Of a stretch of DNA of 64,000 nt, positions 16,985-25,958 are shown piece by piece. The notes under the pieces are model-generated. The model made no database searches, had not been told where the DNA came from, and saw nothing but the letters and a program-made list of their open reading frames with translations. Source of the stretch: Candidatus Hydrogenedens sp. (GTDB lineage: Bacteria > Hydrogenedentota > Hydrogenedentia > Hydrogenedentales > Hydrogenedentaceae). Within the stretch, counting starts at the first letter, position 1, and every line of letters starts with the position of its first letter. The position numbers and the translations under genes are program-made. The stretch spans positions 1-64,000 of the forward strand of contig DAOSBX010000010.1 of the NCBI GenBank assembly GCA_035361075.1, read 5' to 3'.

Positions 16985-19174
16985 ATGTCTATAAAAAAAC
17001 ATCAGGAAAATCGTCTTTGGGCTTTCGAAGCACTAACTCTTTTGGAAGAATTCACGAATGACCCTGAATTTGAAGGTGATAAGAGTCAAGAAATAAACCG
17101 CATTCGTGGCAAACGAAGCGAACTTAAAGATGGAAAATACCGCGTTGTATTTTTAGGTGAATTTAACGTCGGCAAGACAACTTTAATCAATGCTTTTTTT
17201 GGAGATACCTATCTACCGATGGTTTTAGAAGAGTGCACAGCAAAGGTTACCCATGTGATGAGTGGTGATACCATGCAATTAATTTTACGTTCTCAATCTC
17301 CTATACCTTCAGAGACAATTCAAGTATTAAGAGAATTCTTTTCATATACGGGTATAGAAGCCGATATTTCCCCAGATACTTCTTATAACTTTTGGGTTAT
17401 TACTTATAAAACAGCATATCCAGAGGATATTCACAGGACATTAAGTGCTATTGTGACTCTCACAGCAGATGAAGAATTCCCAAAATTAAAAATATTAAGA
17501 GAAAAAGTAGATGAAGTTATCGTTGTTATTCCCGAAAAAACTTTCGAAGAAGATATAGCCCTCGTTGACTCACCAGGTGTACATAGTATTACAGAGACTC
17601 ACAAAAAAATTACTGAAGACATAATCCCCAATTGCCATCTGGTAATATGTCTCTTAGACAGTCAAAGTGCTGGGAATGAACACAACCGTGACTTTATCTC
17701 TAAATTAGTTCGCGAATATCAACGAAAGGTCTTTTTTGTTATTAATAAATCTGACCAACTCAATCCTGATGAGATAGACCCACAAGGACGTCGTGGTCCT
17801 GCAAAAGACCTATTGCGGTGTATTGATGGAATTGTTGATAATCCAGAGATTTTCTTCGTCTCTGCGTTATATGCATTGTATGCCTCTCAATTACGTTGTG
17901 GGACAATTACATTAAATGATATAGATAAAAATGAAAAGATTCATATTCCGTATCAAATAAGGAGCCAACTTGAACAGACTCTAAATCCTGCAGAAGAAAT
18001 TGCAAATTATCTTATGACACGTAGTTCATTTGGCACCTTTAAAGAACGGTTCCTTGACTATTTATATCGTGAAAATCGAGAAGGGGCAATTTTAACCTCC
18101 GTATGTAGATTTATTCGTGATATTGCACATATCTACGCTAAACCTTTCGAAATAAAAATTCAATTGGCTCAACAAAATCCACGATTAGAACGGATTCGTA
18201 AAGAACGACAGCAACTCCAAAAACAAATCGAAGAGAATATGAAATTTATGAACGACATTATTCAGATATTTGACACAATAACTGCTGGTGGAACTATAGG
18301 GGAAAATAAATATGAGGGATATGAACATTTAATAAGTAGATTATTCTCAAGACAAAACATAGAAAATGATATTTTCAAACCTATTCGCCAATGGTTATGC
18401 ACAGGTGATAATTTAACAAAAGCACGGAAGAATAAATACCTACCGTTACAACAATACTTAGGCGAGATTTTAGACAACTTCTTAAAATCTACCTCAACTG
18501 AGATAAACAGAGTTATCGATGAATACGAATGTTATATCACCAGAGATATAATTCAAAAAGGATATAATTTTACATCGTTACCATATTCAAAAATTGAATT
18601 AGAAAAGGGTGCAATTGTAGCCATAGATGCAAGCCTTGCCTTTTCCTATTTCCTTTTCTTTTTAGGAGGTGCGGTTCTTGGAGGAGTTACAGGTGCCATC
18701 ATAGGTGAAGGTTTTCTAAGCAACTTCCAATGGGCAGATTGGTTAGGAATGGCGGTACCGATTATACCTCATCTGTCTGCTTATATCTTAGGTGGAATAG
18801 GAACGGTTCTTGGTGCTTTATTAGGTTTAATTGCTCGCTCCTTTGGCGGAGATGAAATACGTAGAGAAAAATTAATTGAAAAAATAAGTGAATATATCGA
18901 AAAAACGCTTATTCAAGGAATTAAAGAATCCTTAAAAAAGAATGTTGAAACGAGAAAGAGCCAATTTATTTCGGCATTACAGTCTTTTTTTGACAATCTA
19001 AATACAGAATTGAATCAGCAAATCCTTAAATTAGCGGAAGAAGAGAACCGATTAGAGCAGGCACAAAAGGAACTCATTTTGCGACTTCAAGGGAAAATAG
19101 ACAAACTCAATCAAATTGCAAACTGTGCCCATGAAATTGTTGATAGTACTTTTAAAATAACTTCTGGGATATAA
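16985..19174 (+). CDS. Bacterial dynamin-like GTPase
   Basis: A 729-residue protein; ATG 16985 lies 8 nt after AAGGAG. The G domain has the P-loop GEFNVGKTT (about 58-66), a switch threonine region EECTAKVTHV, G3 DSPGVHS (about 190) and G4 NKSD (about 254). A long helical stalk follows. A hydrophobic double segment (FSYFLFFLGGAVLGGVTGAI and AYILGGIGTVLGALLGLIA, about 550-620) fits a membrane-insertion paddle, and a coiled coil ends the protein. Bacterial dynamin-like proteins remodel or protect membranes. It is a single gene, unlike the paired cases, and ends 25 nt before an aldo/keto reductase gene. Confidence 0.85.
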   Translation: MSIKKHQENRLWAFEALTLLEEFTNDPEFEGDKSQEINRIRGKRSELKDGKYRVVFLGEFNVGKTTLINAFFGDTYLPMVLEECTAKVTHVMSGDTMQLILRSQSPIPSETIQVLREFFSYTGIEADISPDTSYNFWVITYKTAYPEDIHRTLSAIVTLTADEEFPKLKILREKVDEVIVVIPEKTFEEDIALVDSPGVHSITETHKKITEDIIPNCHLVICLLDSQSAGNEHNRDFISKLVREYQRKVFFVINKSDQLNPDEIDPQGRRGPAKDLLRCIDGIVDNPEIFFVSALYALYASQLRCGTITLNDIDKNEKIHIPYQIRSQLEQTLNPAEEIANYLMTRSSFGTFKERFLDYLYRENREGAILTSVCRFIRDIAHIYAKPFEIKIQLAQQNPRLERIRKERQQLQKQIEENMKFMNDIIQIFDTITAGGTIGENKYEGYEHLISRLFSRQNIENDIFKPIRQWLCTGDNLTKARKNKYLPLQQYLGEILDNFLKSTSTEINRVIDEYECYITRDIIQKGYNFTSLPYSKIELEKGAIVAIDASLAFSYFLFFLGGAVLGGVTGAIIGEGFLSNFQWADWLGMAVPIIPHLSAYILGGIGTVLGALLGLIARSFGGDEIRREKLIEKISEYIEKTLIQGIKESLKKNVETRKSQFISALQSFFDNLNTELNQQILKLAEEENRLEQAQKELILRLQGKIDKLNQIANCAHEIVDSTFKITSGI

Positions 19175-19199
19175 TATAAAGAAAAAGAAAGTTTGAAAA

Positions 19200-20201
19200 A
19201 TGGAATATACAACATTAGGAACTTCGGACCTAAAAGTATCTGTAATTGCTTTCGGAGCGTGGCAAATCGGAGATGCTTCTTTTTGGGGGGAAAGTAATGA
19301 AAAAGAAGCAGAGCAAGTGGTTAACTATGCCATAGAGGAAGGAATTAACCTTTTTGATACTGCAGAGATGTATGGCTCTGGTGAATCAGAAATAAGGTTG
19401 GGAACAATCTTAAATAATCATAAACGCTCACAAGTAATCATTGCTACGAAAGTAAGTCCTCAAAATTGTCATCCTGATTTGCTTATTCAGTCATGTGAAA
19501 ATAGTTTAAAGCGGTTAAACACGGATTATATTGACCTTTATCAAATCCACTGGCCTCCCAAAGACATTCCTTTTTCTGATGTCTATGAAACAATGAATAA
19601 ACTAAAAGAACAAGGAAAAATCCGCTATATTGGCGTTTCTAATTTTGGTAAAGAGGATTTGCAGAACTGGTTTGATTGTGGTGGTGTTTCTATTTCCAAT
19701 CAGATTGGATATAACCTGCTTTTTCGTGCCCCTGAATATGAGATTATTCCATATTCTATAAAACACAATATTGGGATTCTGGTATATATGCCTCTTATGC
19801 AAGGGCTTCTGGCGGGACGTTGGCAAAAAGTAGAGGATATTCCCATATTACGTAGACGAACAAGACATTTTTCAAAGAATCGTCCTGGTACCAGACACGG
19901 TGAAGAAGGCTGTGAACGACTCACATTAGAAACAATACAAGCAATTCACGCATTATCTGAGCATTTAAGAATTCCAATGGCAACGTTGAGCCTATCGTGG
20001 TTACATTGGCAAAAAGGGGTTTCTTCTATCATTGTCGGATGTAGGTCAAAACAACAATTAGAGAGCAATATAAAGGCTCTACTTACACCTCTTGACCCCG
20101 AAGTATTTGCATTGCTAAATGAGATTACCTATCCATTAAAGAGATATATGGGTACCAACGCTGATATGTGGGAGAATGAAAATAACAAACGGATTCATTA
20201 A
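19200..20201 (+). CDS. Aldo/keto reductase
   Basis: A 333-residue (beta/alpha)8 oxidoreductase. The catalytic tetrad is readable: Asp and Tyr in LFDTAEMYGSGESE, Lys in IIATKVSP and His in DLYQIHWPP. The NADPH site SIIVGCRSKQQLESNI near the C-terminus is typical of the general AKR/YajO-type group. The substrate is not predictable. Its start lies 25 nt after the dynamin stop, without a strong SD. Confidence 0.88.
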   Translation: MEYTTLGTSDLKVSVIAFGAWQIGDASFWGESNEKEAEQVVNYAIEEGINLFDTAEMYGSGESEIRLGTILNNHKRSQVIIATKVSPQNCHPDLLIQSCENSLKRLNTDYIDLYQIHWPPKDIPFSDVYETMNKLKEQGKIRYIGVSNFGKEDLQNWFDCGGVSISNQIGYNLLFRAPEYEIIPYSIKHNIGILVYMPLMQGLLAGRWQKVEDIPILRRRTRHFSKNRPGTRHGEEGCERLTLETIQAIHALSEHLRIPMATLSLSWLHWQKGVSSIIVGCRSKQQLESNIKALLTPLDPEVFALLNEITYPLKRYMGTNADMWENENNKRIH

Positions 20202-20251
20202 TCCAACTATACACGGAACAATTTATCTACCTTACCCTTAAAATCTGCAAA

Positions 20252-21259
20252 TTAAAGTTTCTCTCCCCAACGTGCTTTTCGTGATTGTTCTTCAAGCCAA
20301 CGGCATTGAAAAGCCAATCGTTCTATCCATTGGGATGGCGTATACCCTGCTACATTTGGATTATTTTTAGACTGGTAAGAAACAGTGGTAATATGCTTCA
20401 CACCGACCGCATAGAATAGTGCAACCAATTCTGCATATGAAAGGGTTCTTCTTTTTTCATAATGTTCCAATAACATAAGGGTTCGCATTCTTAGTTTTTC
20501 TTCATTCATACTTGTTCGAACACACAAATTGGAAATGGCATAGGAAATATCTTCTAAATAACATCCTAACCCCGCAAACTCGAGGTCAATAATGGCTAAT
20601 AATTTATTTCCTGAAAATAAAAGATTAGCCCCATGCCAATCTCCATGAATTAGCCCTACTTCAAATTCTGAACGCTTTTCGATAGAAAGTTCTTGTGTAG
20701 AACGTTGGATAAACTCAACTAAATATTTGTAATATGGTCTGAGGGCTTCCTCATCTTTTTCTCTACATGCCAGTTTATAAAAACTTAAAAAGACATTTTT
20801 TGGAACCTCACTAAACCGCCACATATTAACATCCCGCGGTGGTGCTGGGAAGCCATAGCACACTTTATGAAACATACCCAGTGCCTTGGCAGAAATAGCC
20901 AAGGTATTCAAATTTAATGTCATAGGTTCACCTTTGACAAATTCTTGTAATTCCAGAATCCAGTCATCGACCTCGACATAACCTTTACCACTCTTTGCTT
21001 TTTGTATACGGGCTACTGGCAAACCATTAATAAATAAATGGTCGGAAAGACGGTGTTGAAAATTTAAAGAGTCGATAACAACGAGTTCCCTTGTATACGT
21101 TTTTGCAAGGAATACACCTTTGGTCGTTTCAACTACCATTTTTCGATGACGTCTTTGATGAGCCCCTTCTAAAGGCCGAGGCAAACCCACTTCACCTACG
21201 TCATAGTTTTTGCGAATAACATCAGCAACTATTTCTAAACCCTGAAGTTCTACGGTCAT
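20252..21259 (-). CDS. Aminoglycoside phosphotransferase-fold kinase (APH/homoserine-kinase-like)
   Basis: A 335-residue APH-fold protein. Catalytic loop LIHGDWHGANLLF (HGDxxxxN) and metal-binding IDLEFAG Asp are intact. The N-terminal half holds FLAKTYTRELVVIDSLNFQH (ATP Lys) and a hinge ILELQEFVKGEP. Such proteins phosphorylate small hydroxyl metabolites (homoserine, choline, fructosamine or sugars); resistance is not implied. It is the last gene of a minus-strand group; the upstream TIM-barrel gene ends 110 nt away. Confidence 0.78.
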   Translation of the reverse strand: MTVELQGLEIVADVIRKNYDVGEVGLPRPLEGAHQRRHRKMVVETTKGVFLAKTYTRELVVIDSLNFQHRLSDHLFINGLPVARIQKAKSGKGYVEVDDWILELQEFVKGEPMTLNLNTLAISAKALGMFHKVCYGFPAPPRDVNMWRFSEVPKNVFLSFYKLACREKDEEALRPYYKYLVEFIQRSTQELSIEKRSEFEVGLIHGDWHGANLLFSGNKLLAIIDLEFAGLGCYLEDISYAISNLCVRTSMNEEKLRMRTLMLLEHYEKRRTLSYAELVALFYAVGVKHITTVSYQSKNNPNVAGYTPSQWIERLAFQCRWLEEQSRKARWGEKL

Positions 21260-21369
21260 ATCTCCACTATTTTGTTTTCTAATACTTAGTCAACATCCTT
21301 AATACATAAATTTTACAGTAAATAATAAAAAAAAATAAAATCCTTTATGAGAAGCTAACCTATTAGATA

Positions 21370-22272
21370 TTAGATAAATGGTTTCCAATACTCAACCGAT
21401 TTTTTTAGATCAGAAAGTACCCTCTGTTCAAACGGATATCTTTCTCGGTGGCTGATTTCAAGTATTAGAGAGATTGAATTTATTCCAGCCTTTTTTATAG
21501 TTGATATTATTTTTTCAGGAAATATTTTTCCATTCACGTTATACTCATCTGTGAAAGGATAATGTCCTCCTTTATCTTGAAGACTCTGTTTTAAATGGAG
21601 GACTTTTATTTCACCTCCAAAATGTTCTATCCAAACATAAGGATTTGTATCATCTGGATTTGGAGAAGAAACATCTCCATGGTCTACATCGAAACAAAGC
21701 GTCATAGGAATGGAAAAGTTAACTTTACACAGATTCTGGATTTCTTCTGCAGATGAGATGGTCTCTCCTATTTCTCTCGAGATAGACATTGGTTCCCAAA
21801 GAAGATATTTCAAACCTATCTCAGCTCCATACTCAGACAAATTCCGCCAACATTCAACTCCCTTATGTATCCTTTTCTGCCTGATATTCGAATCTGCATT
21901 ATCATGAACTGTTAAAATTCCGAAATGACTTCCTGAACCTTCCGCACCAAGGAAAACTGAAAGTTTGAAAAACCTCTTAAACCAATCAAGCCATGCATTA
22001 CGAATATCATCATCTGGATGTAATAGGTGATTTACCCGTGTAAATTGGGAAGTAAAACTTGTCTGTATCCAGATGTTATATTTTTCACACGCATTTCTTA
22101 TTTTTTCTGCCTGTTGATAAACAATTTTCTCTGGGTACCACGGATTTAATAAATCTGCAGTAAATTGAACTACAGATAGTCCTAATTCTTCGGCGACAAT
22201 CCTTGTCCAATCTTCAGGTTCAACAAAACGATTTATAGCAAATCCAGTATTTATACCAAATAACATAGACAT
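21370..22272 (-). CDS. Sugar phosphate isomerase/epimerase-type TIM barrel protein
   Basis: A 300-residue TIM barrel. Metal-ligand motifs are visible at the usual places: Glu in KYLLWEPMSISRE, Asp/His in CFDVDHGDV, His in IKVLHLKQSL, and Glu in SLILEISHRERYP. LVQF-type strands and EDWTRIVAEELGLS open the barrel. It is distinct from the one at 3332-4165. It follows hpt after 20 nt, so it may share the tilS-hpt transcript. Substrate unknown. Confidence 0.78.
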   Translation of the reverse strand: MSMLFGINTGFAINRFVEPEDWTRIVAEELGLSVVQFTADLLNPWYPEKIVYQQAEKIRNACEKYNIWIQTSFTSQFTRVNHLLHPDDDIRNAWLDWFKRFFKLSVFLGAEGSGSHFGILTVHDNADSNIRQKRIHKGVECWRNLSEYGAEIGLKYLLWEPMSISREIGETISSAEEIQNLCKVNFSIPMTLCFDVDHGDVSSPNPDDTNPYVWIEHFGGEIKVLHLKQSLQDKGGHYPFTDEYNVNGKIFPEKIISTIKKAGINSISLILEISHRERYPFEQRVLSDLKKSVEYWKPFI

Positions 22273-22292
22273 AAATTGATCTTCATTATGTT

Positions 22293-22820
22293 TTATTCTG
22301 TTACTTCAAGCACATATATATCCGACAAATTTCGAAACCGTCCGTTATAATCCATTCCATAACCAACCACAAATTTATCCTCAATATGAAAACCAACATA
22401 ATCAGGAGAAATATTTACTCCATTTCGTTCTTTCTCTTTCTCAAGCAGAACACACAGTTTTATCGATTTAGGTGATTGTTGTTGTACCCACTCCTTTATA
22501 TAACTCGTTGTTAACCCTGTATCAAAAATATCCTCCACTAACAAAATGTGTTGTTGACTGATTTTATCGGTTGGCAAAATATCTACAACTAACTTTCCTG
22601 AGCTTTGTGTTCCAGTATAACTCGATACTTTTATAAAATCAATCGAATTTACAGGTGGAAGGTTCCGAAGCAAATCTACAGCAAAGAATATTGCGCCTCG
22701 CAATATGATTATTACATGCAATTCCTCATAATTACAATCGTTAAGAATTTCCTCAGCAAGTTCAATAACCCGCTTTTGTATCGTTTCCTTAGAAATTAAT
22801 GGTGGTCTGATGAGTTGCAT
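22293..22820 (-). CDS. hpt: Hypoxanthine phosphoribosyltransferase
   Basis: A 175-residue protein with the purine phosphoribosyltransferase PRPP motif LLVEDIFDTGLT, a dimer-type IIILRGAIFFAVDLLR loop (PPi binding), SYTGTQSSGK as the flexible catalytic loop and FVVGYGMDYNGRFRNL at the C-terminus. It salvages hypoxanthine/guanine with PRPP to IMP/GMP in the cytoplasm. A GAGGT SD lies inside the end of tilS; the two genes overlap by 25 bp. The tilS-hpt pair is a classical arrangement. Confidence 0.93.
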   Translation of the reverse strand: MQLIRPPLISKETIQKRVIELAEEILNDCNYEELHVIIILRGAIFFAVDLLRNLPPVNSIDFIKVSSYTGTQSSGKLVVDILPTDKISQQHILLVEDIFDTGLTTSYIKEWVQQQSPKSIKLCVLLEKEKERNGVNISPDYVGFHIEDKFVVGYGMDYNGRFRNLSDIYVLEVTE

Positions 22821-24175
22821 GGAGTTACCTCAATTTCAAGTATTCTACGGGTTAGTGTTGTAATCGCTGCAATTGCACTTGGCGCATAACCTACAATCCA
22901 TATAATACCGTGGGGAGTTTCTAATATCGGAATTTGTTCGCGTTCTGGAAGAGGCACACCTAAATCGATGAAATAATCACTCAATTTTCTACTATTAGCC
23001 ATACCAAGTGGTATAAATTTATCTCCATTTTCCCTTTTTCGTACCCAGACACCATCAGATAATACATCCGCATCAAATACTTGAAGATTCGGTTTACAAT
23101 ATGATTTCCAATCGTAATTTTTAGGCAACATTACAATACGAGCATTAAATAAAAAGCCATATGCCTTAGTAACTCCTGGTATTTTAAGGCGTACTATCTG
23201 CCTATCATTTTTTTGTGAATTCTGCAATACTATTTCTGTCCATTCTTTACCATTGTATAGAAGGTATCCCTGCCCTAAATCAAACTTCTGCCCAGTTCCA
23301 CCTGTTAATATAAATTGTGATGCAGAAATAACACGTTCATATGTGCATTCAATACCCATTTTTTGGAGTAGAATTACAAGACAGCGTCTACGTATCGCTT
23401 CATGGAACTCAGCGAAGCGTGCCCTTGAAATTTTTCTGGAAGTTATAATTACCTGCATTGCTTGTTCTGCTTGTTTTGATAAATATTCACTCTCACATTG
23501 TTGTAATTCAATCAAATGCAAGATAGCATCTCTAATCTTTTGGTTATAAGTACGTAATTCAGGTATCAAAACATTTCGAACTTTATTACGGAAGTAATCA
23601 TTCTGAAAATTCGACGCATCTATACACCAGTCCACACCTCTATCCCTTAACCAAGTTTCTATCATCCCCTTACTACAATAATATAAGGGTCTAATAATAC
23701 GTATACCTTCCTCAATCCGCACAATTGGGATTCCTGTCAAACCCAAAGGTGTTGTACCTCGTATCATTCGCATTAAGACGGTTTCTACCTGGTCATCTGC
23801 ATGATGACCTGTAGCTATCACTTGACATCCTCTCAACCGAGCGATATCTAATAAGAAACGATACCGAACCTCTCGTGCATATTCCTCAAAAGAACGACGA
23901 AAACTAATGGCTTCTTCTTCTACTGGTCGCGATTTTAAGTGAAAAGGAAGTCCTAATTTTTTTGAGAGTTGTGCTACAAATTCGGCATCTTTTTTACTTT
24001 GTCCCTGTCGCGTCTGATGGTCAAAATGAGCCACTTCCAATTGATAACCTAAATCAAAGAGAGCATAAAGCAAAGCCACTGAATCTGCACCACCAGAAAC
24101 AGCAACCAATATCTTCTCTTCTGAGGAAACCAAATCAAATTCTGATATTATTTTTTTTACATTTGCAATAATCAT
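22796..24175 (-). CDS. tilS: tRNA(Ile)-lysidine synthase
   Basis: A 459-residue protein with PP-loop AVSGGADSVALLYAL near residue 26 and ATGHHADDQVETVLMRMIRG, then the characteristic C-terminal substrate-binding domain (VWVRKRENGDKFIPLGM... YFIDLGVPLPEREQIPIL). It ligates lysine to C34 of the CAU-anticodon isoleucine tRNA, changing decoding from AUG to AUA. It is essential in most bacteria. It overlaps the hpt start by 25 bp. No strong SD is seen at the ATG. Confidence 0.94.
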   Translation of the reverse strand: MIIANVKKIISEFDLVSSEEKILVAVSGGADSVALLYALFDLGYQLEVAHFDHQTRQGQSKKDAEFVAQLSKKLGLPFHLKSRPVEEEAISFRRSFEEYAREVRYRFLLDIARLRGCQVIATGHHADDQVETVLMRMIRGTTPLGLTGIPIVRIEEGIRIIRPLYYCSKGMIETWLRDRGVDWCIDASNFQNDYFRNKVRNVLIPELRTYNQKIRDAILHLIELQQCESEYLSKQAEQAMQVIITSRKISRARFAEFHEAIRRRCLVILLQKMGIECTYERVISASQFILTGGTGQKFDLGQGYLLYNGKEWTEIVLQNSQKNDRQIVRLKIPGVTKAYGFLFNARIVMLPKNYDWKSYCKPNLQVFDADVLSDGVWVRKRENGDKFIPLGMANSRKLSDYFIDLGVPLPEREQIPILETPHGIIWIVGYAPSAIAAITTLTRRILEIEVTPCNSSDHH

Positions 24176-24315
24176 GTAAATTTTACGACAAAAATATACG
24201 TTAATTTGGTATATTATTTACAATAATAAAAAATTTAAATATTTTTAGTATTCTTTTTTTGGTATGTGGAGCGATGATATTTTATTATACTTTAAAATAA
24301 AACGGAGTTTCAGTA

Positions 24316-25296
24316 ATGAGTGATGATTCGCAAATCCCGAAAGATAAATTGCGGCTTTGTCCAATCTGTCGTATGCCCATCAGCGTATGGGCTATCCGTT
24401 GTAGATTTTGCGGGGAAACAGTAGGACGCCCCAAAAAGGAAGTAGAAACATTTACTATCGAAGATTTAGGGGGAGAAACTCCGACGGAAAAAACGTTGTC
24501 TCCCGAAGTTTTAGAGGCAATAGAACAATTCCGACAAGAACTTTTGGAAACACCCCCTGAGGAAGAACCTCCGTCAATGTGGAACTTATGGGGGACTCGA
24601 CAAACTACTAAAAAAACAAATCATGCTCATAAAACTACAAAAAAACCAACAATTAATCCTGTTCGATGGATTATTACTTTTTCAATCACTGTCCTATTTA
24701 TAATTATGCTTTACTTTTTCGGTCCTTCAATTTGGCATAAAACAAAACTTTTAATAGAGGGTACGCCAAAACCTTATCCTGATTATCAGAATCAAGCTTT
24801 AAACATGCTTGAACGGGGAGAACCTATTGAGATGGCTCTTGCAGAAGCACTAAAAGCATACGAAATAGCCCCATCTGACGAAAATAAAAACATATTAAAT
24901 CAAGTTAGAGAAAAATTAATTAACCATATTGAACTTTTACTAACAAAAGACCCTTATAATCCAAATGATTTCACAGAAGCGTCAAGGATAGGATCTGAAG
25001 TAATAAAAATTGACTATGACCCAAAGATACAAGAGATATATCGCAAGGTTATGGATGAAATATCGGCATACAAAATGACCTTGAGACAAATAGATGTTCA
25101 AAATAAAAAAGCCACTTTTACATTAAGTAATTTAAGTGAGCAGACTGTATCTGAGGGAGACCTTCTTCAAGAACGATTTTTAGTAAAGCAAATATTATCA
25201 TCACGAGTTCGACTTGAAGATACCAAAATAATTATTGAAGGGAAACCAAGACGGTTGTCCATATCTCTTATGAGTGAAATTAAGGCAGATTATTAA
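24316..25296 (+). CDS. Zinc-ribbon single-pass membrane protein with PilP/GspC-like C-terminal domain
   Basis: A 326-residue protein, SD CGGAG. Residues 12-36 form a zinc ribbon with two CxxC pairs (LCPICRMP and RCRFCGE). A Pro/Glu-rich linker and one transmembrane helix (WIITFSITVLFIIMLYFFG, about 117-138) follow. The outer part has helical TPR-like sequence and a final small beta domain (SEGDLLQERFLVKQILSSRV then LEDTKIIIEGKPRRLSI) that resembles PilP/GspC-type periplasmic beta domains. The topology suggests zinc ribbon inside and beta domain outside. The role is unknown. It starts a three-gene plus-strand run. Confidence 0.65.
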   Translation: MSDDSQIPKDKLRLCPICRMPISVWAIRCRFCGETVGRPKKEVETFTIEDLGGETPTEKTLSPEVLEAIEQFRQELLETPPEEEPPSMWNLWGTRQTTKKTNHAHKTTKKPTINPVRWIITFSITVLFIIMLYFFGPSIWHKTKLLIEGTPKPYPDYQNQALNMLERGEPIEMALAEALKAYEIAPSDENKNILNQVREKLINHIELLLTKDPYNPNDFTEASRIGSEVIKIDYDPKIQEIYRKVMDEISAYKMTLRQIDVQNKKATFTLSNLSEQTVSEGDLLQERFLVKQILSSRVRLEDTKIIIEGKPRRLSISLMSEIKADY

Positions 25297-25325
25297 TATA
25301 AATAAAAAAACAGAAAGGTAAAGAT

Positions 25326-25946
25326 ATGAAACACTCTAAACTTATTATTACTCTTGTAATTTCTGTCGCTCTTCTTGCTTCATGTTCTACTATAAAAAGG
25401 TGGCGAGGTGATAAACCTGATATATCCACCAAGAACGACGTGGCAAGTTCGGAATCAATAAAAACACCGACAAAGGAAGATTACCTCAGTGATCTTCAGG
25501 AAATTATAAAGAACGAAATTAAATCCTCTTCCGCAACAAACAAAAATCAGGTATACCGTAAACGACCCTATTTTTGGAAAAACTATTCCGTATACTCTAA
25601 CAGCGATGCCCCTTTTGATATTCAACTTCAAGAAACAGACTCAAAATCAAAACCTTATATCGCTAAAATAGTTCTTGAAAAAACTCTGTATTACACACGA
25701 CTTCATAAAAATCATAGAGATGCGGAGGAAGACAATAATTATATTAGGAGTATCGGAAAAGAAACTTTGACCTATGAACTTCGAAATGGTCGCTGGACAA
25801 AAATTGGTTCTGTGTTTGTTCCAGATAAGACTGAAAAGAAAATAAATAATGAATGGGTTCCACTTAGAGAAGAGGAAATTCAAAAAGAACAACCAGAAGA
25901 ACCCAAAAAAGGTTGGCTAAATCGTATCCGTTCATGGATTTTCTAA
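25326..25946 (+). CDS. Lipoprotein of unknown function
   Basis: A 206-residue protein with SD AAAGG and a lipoprotein signal (MKHSKLIITLVISVALLASC, lipobox LLASC). The mature part is Lys/Glu-rich, with a beta-rich core KPYIAKIVLEKTLYYTRLHK... TYELRNGRWTKIGSVFV. No family recognised. It lies 29 nt after the zinc-ribbon gene and 12 nt before the polytopic membrane protein, so the three are probably one operon. Confidence 0.7.
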   Translation: MKHSKLIITLVISVALLASCSTIKRWRGDKPDISTKNDVASSESIKTPTKEDYLSDLQEIIKNEIKSSSATNKNQVYRKRPYFWKNYSVYSNSDAPFDIQLQETDSKSKPYIAKIVLEKTLYYTRLHKNHRDAEEDNNYIRSIGKETLTYELRNGRWTKIGSVFVPDKTEKKINNEWVPLREEEIQKEQPEEPKKGWLNRIRSWIF

Positions 25947-25958
25947 AGAGGTTTTTCT

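Noticed and set aside
20252..21259. Antibiotic-resistance (aminoglycoside) function for the APH-fold kinase
   Set aside because: The fold is shared with many metabolic kinases and the neighbours are metabolic, so resistance is not supported.
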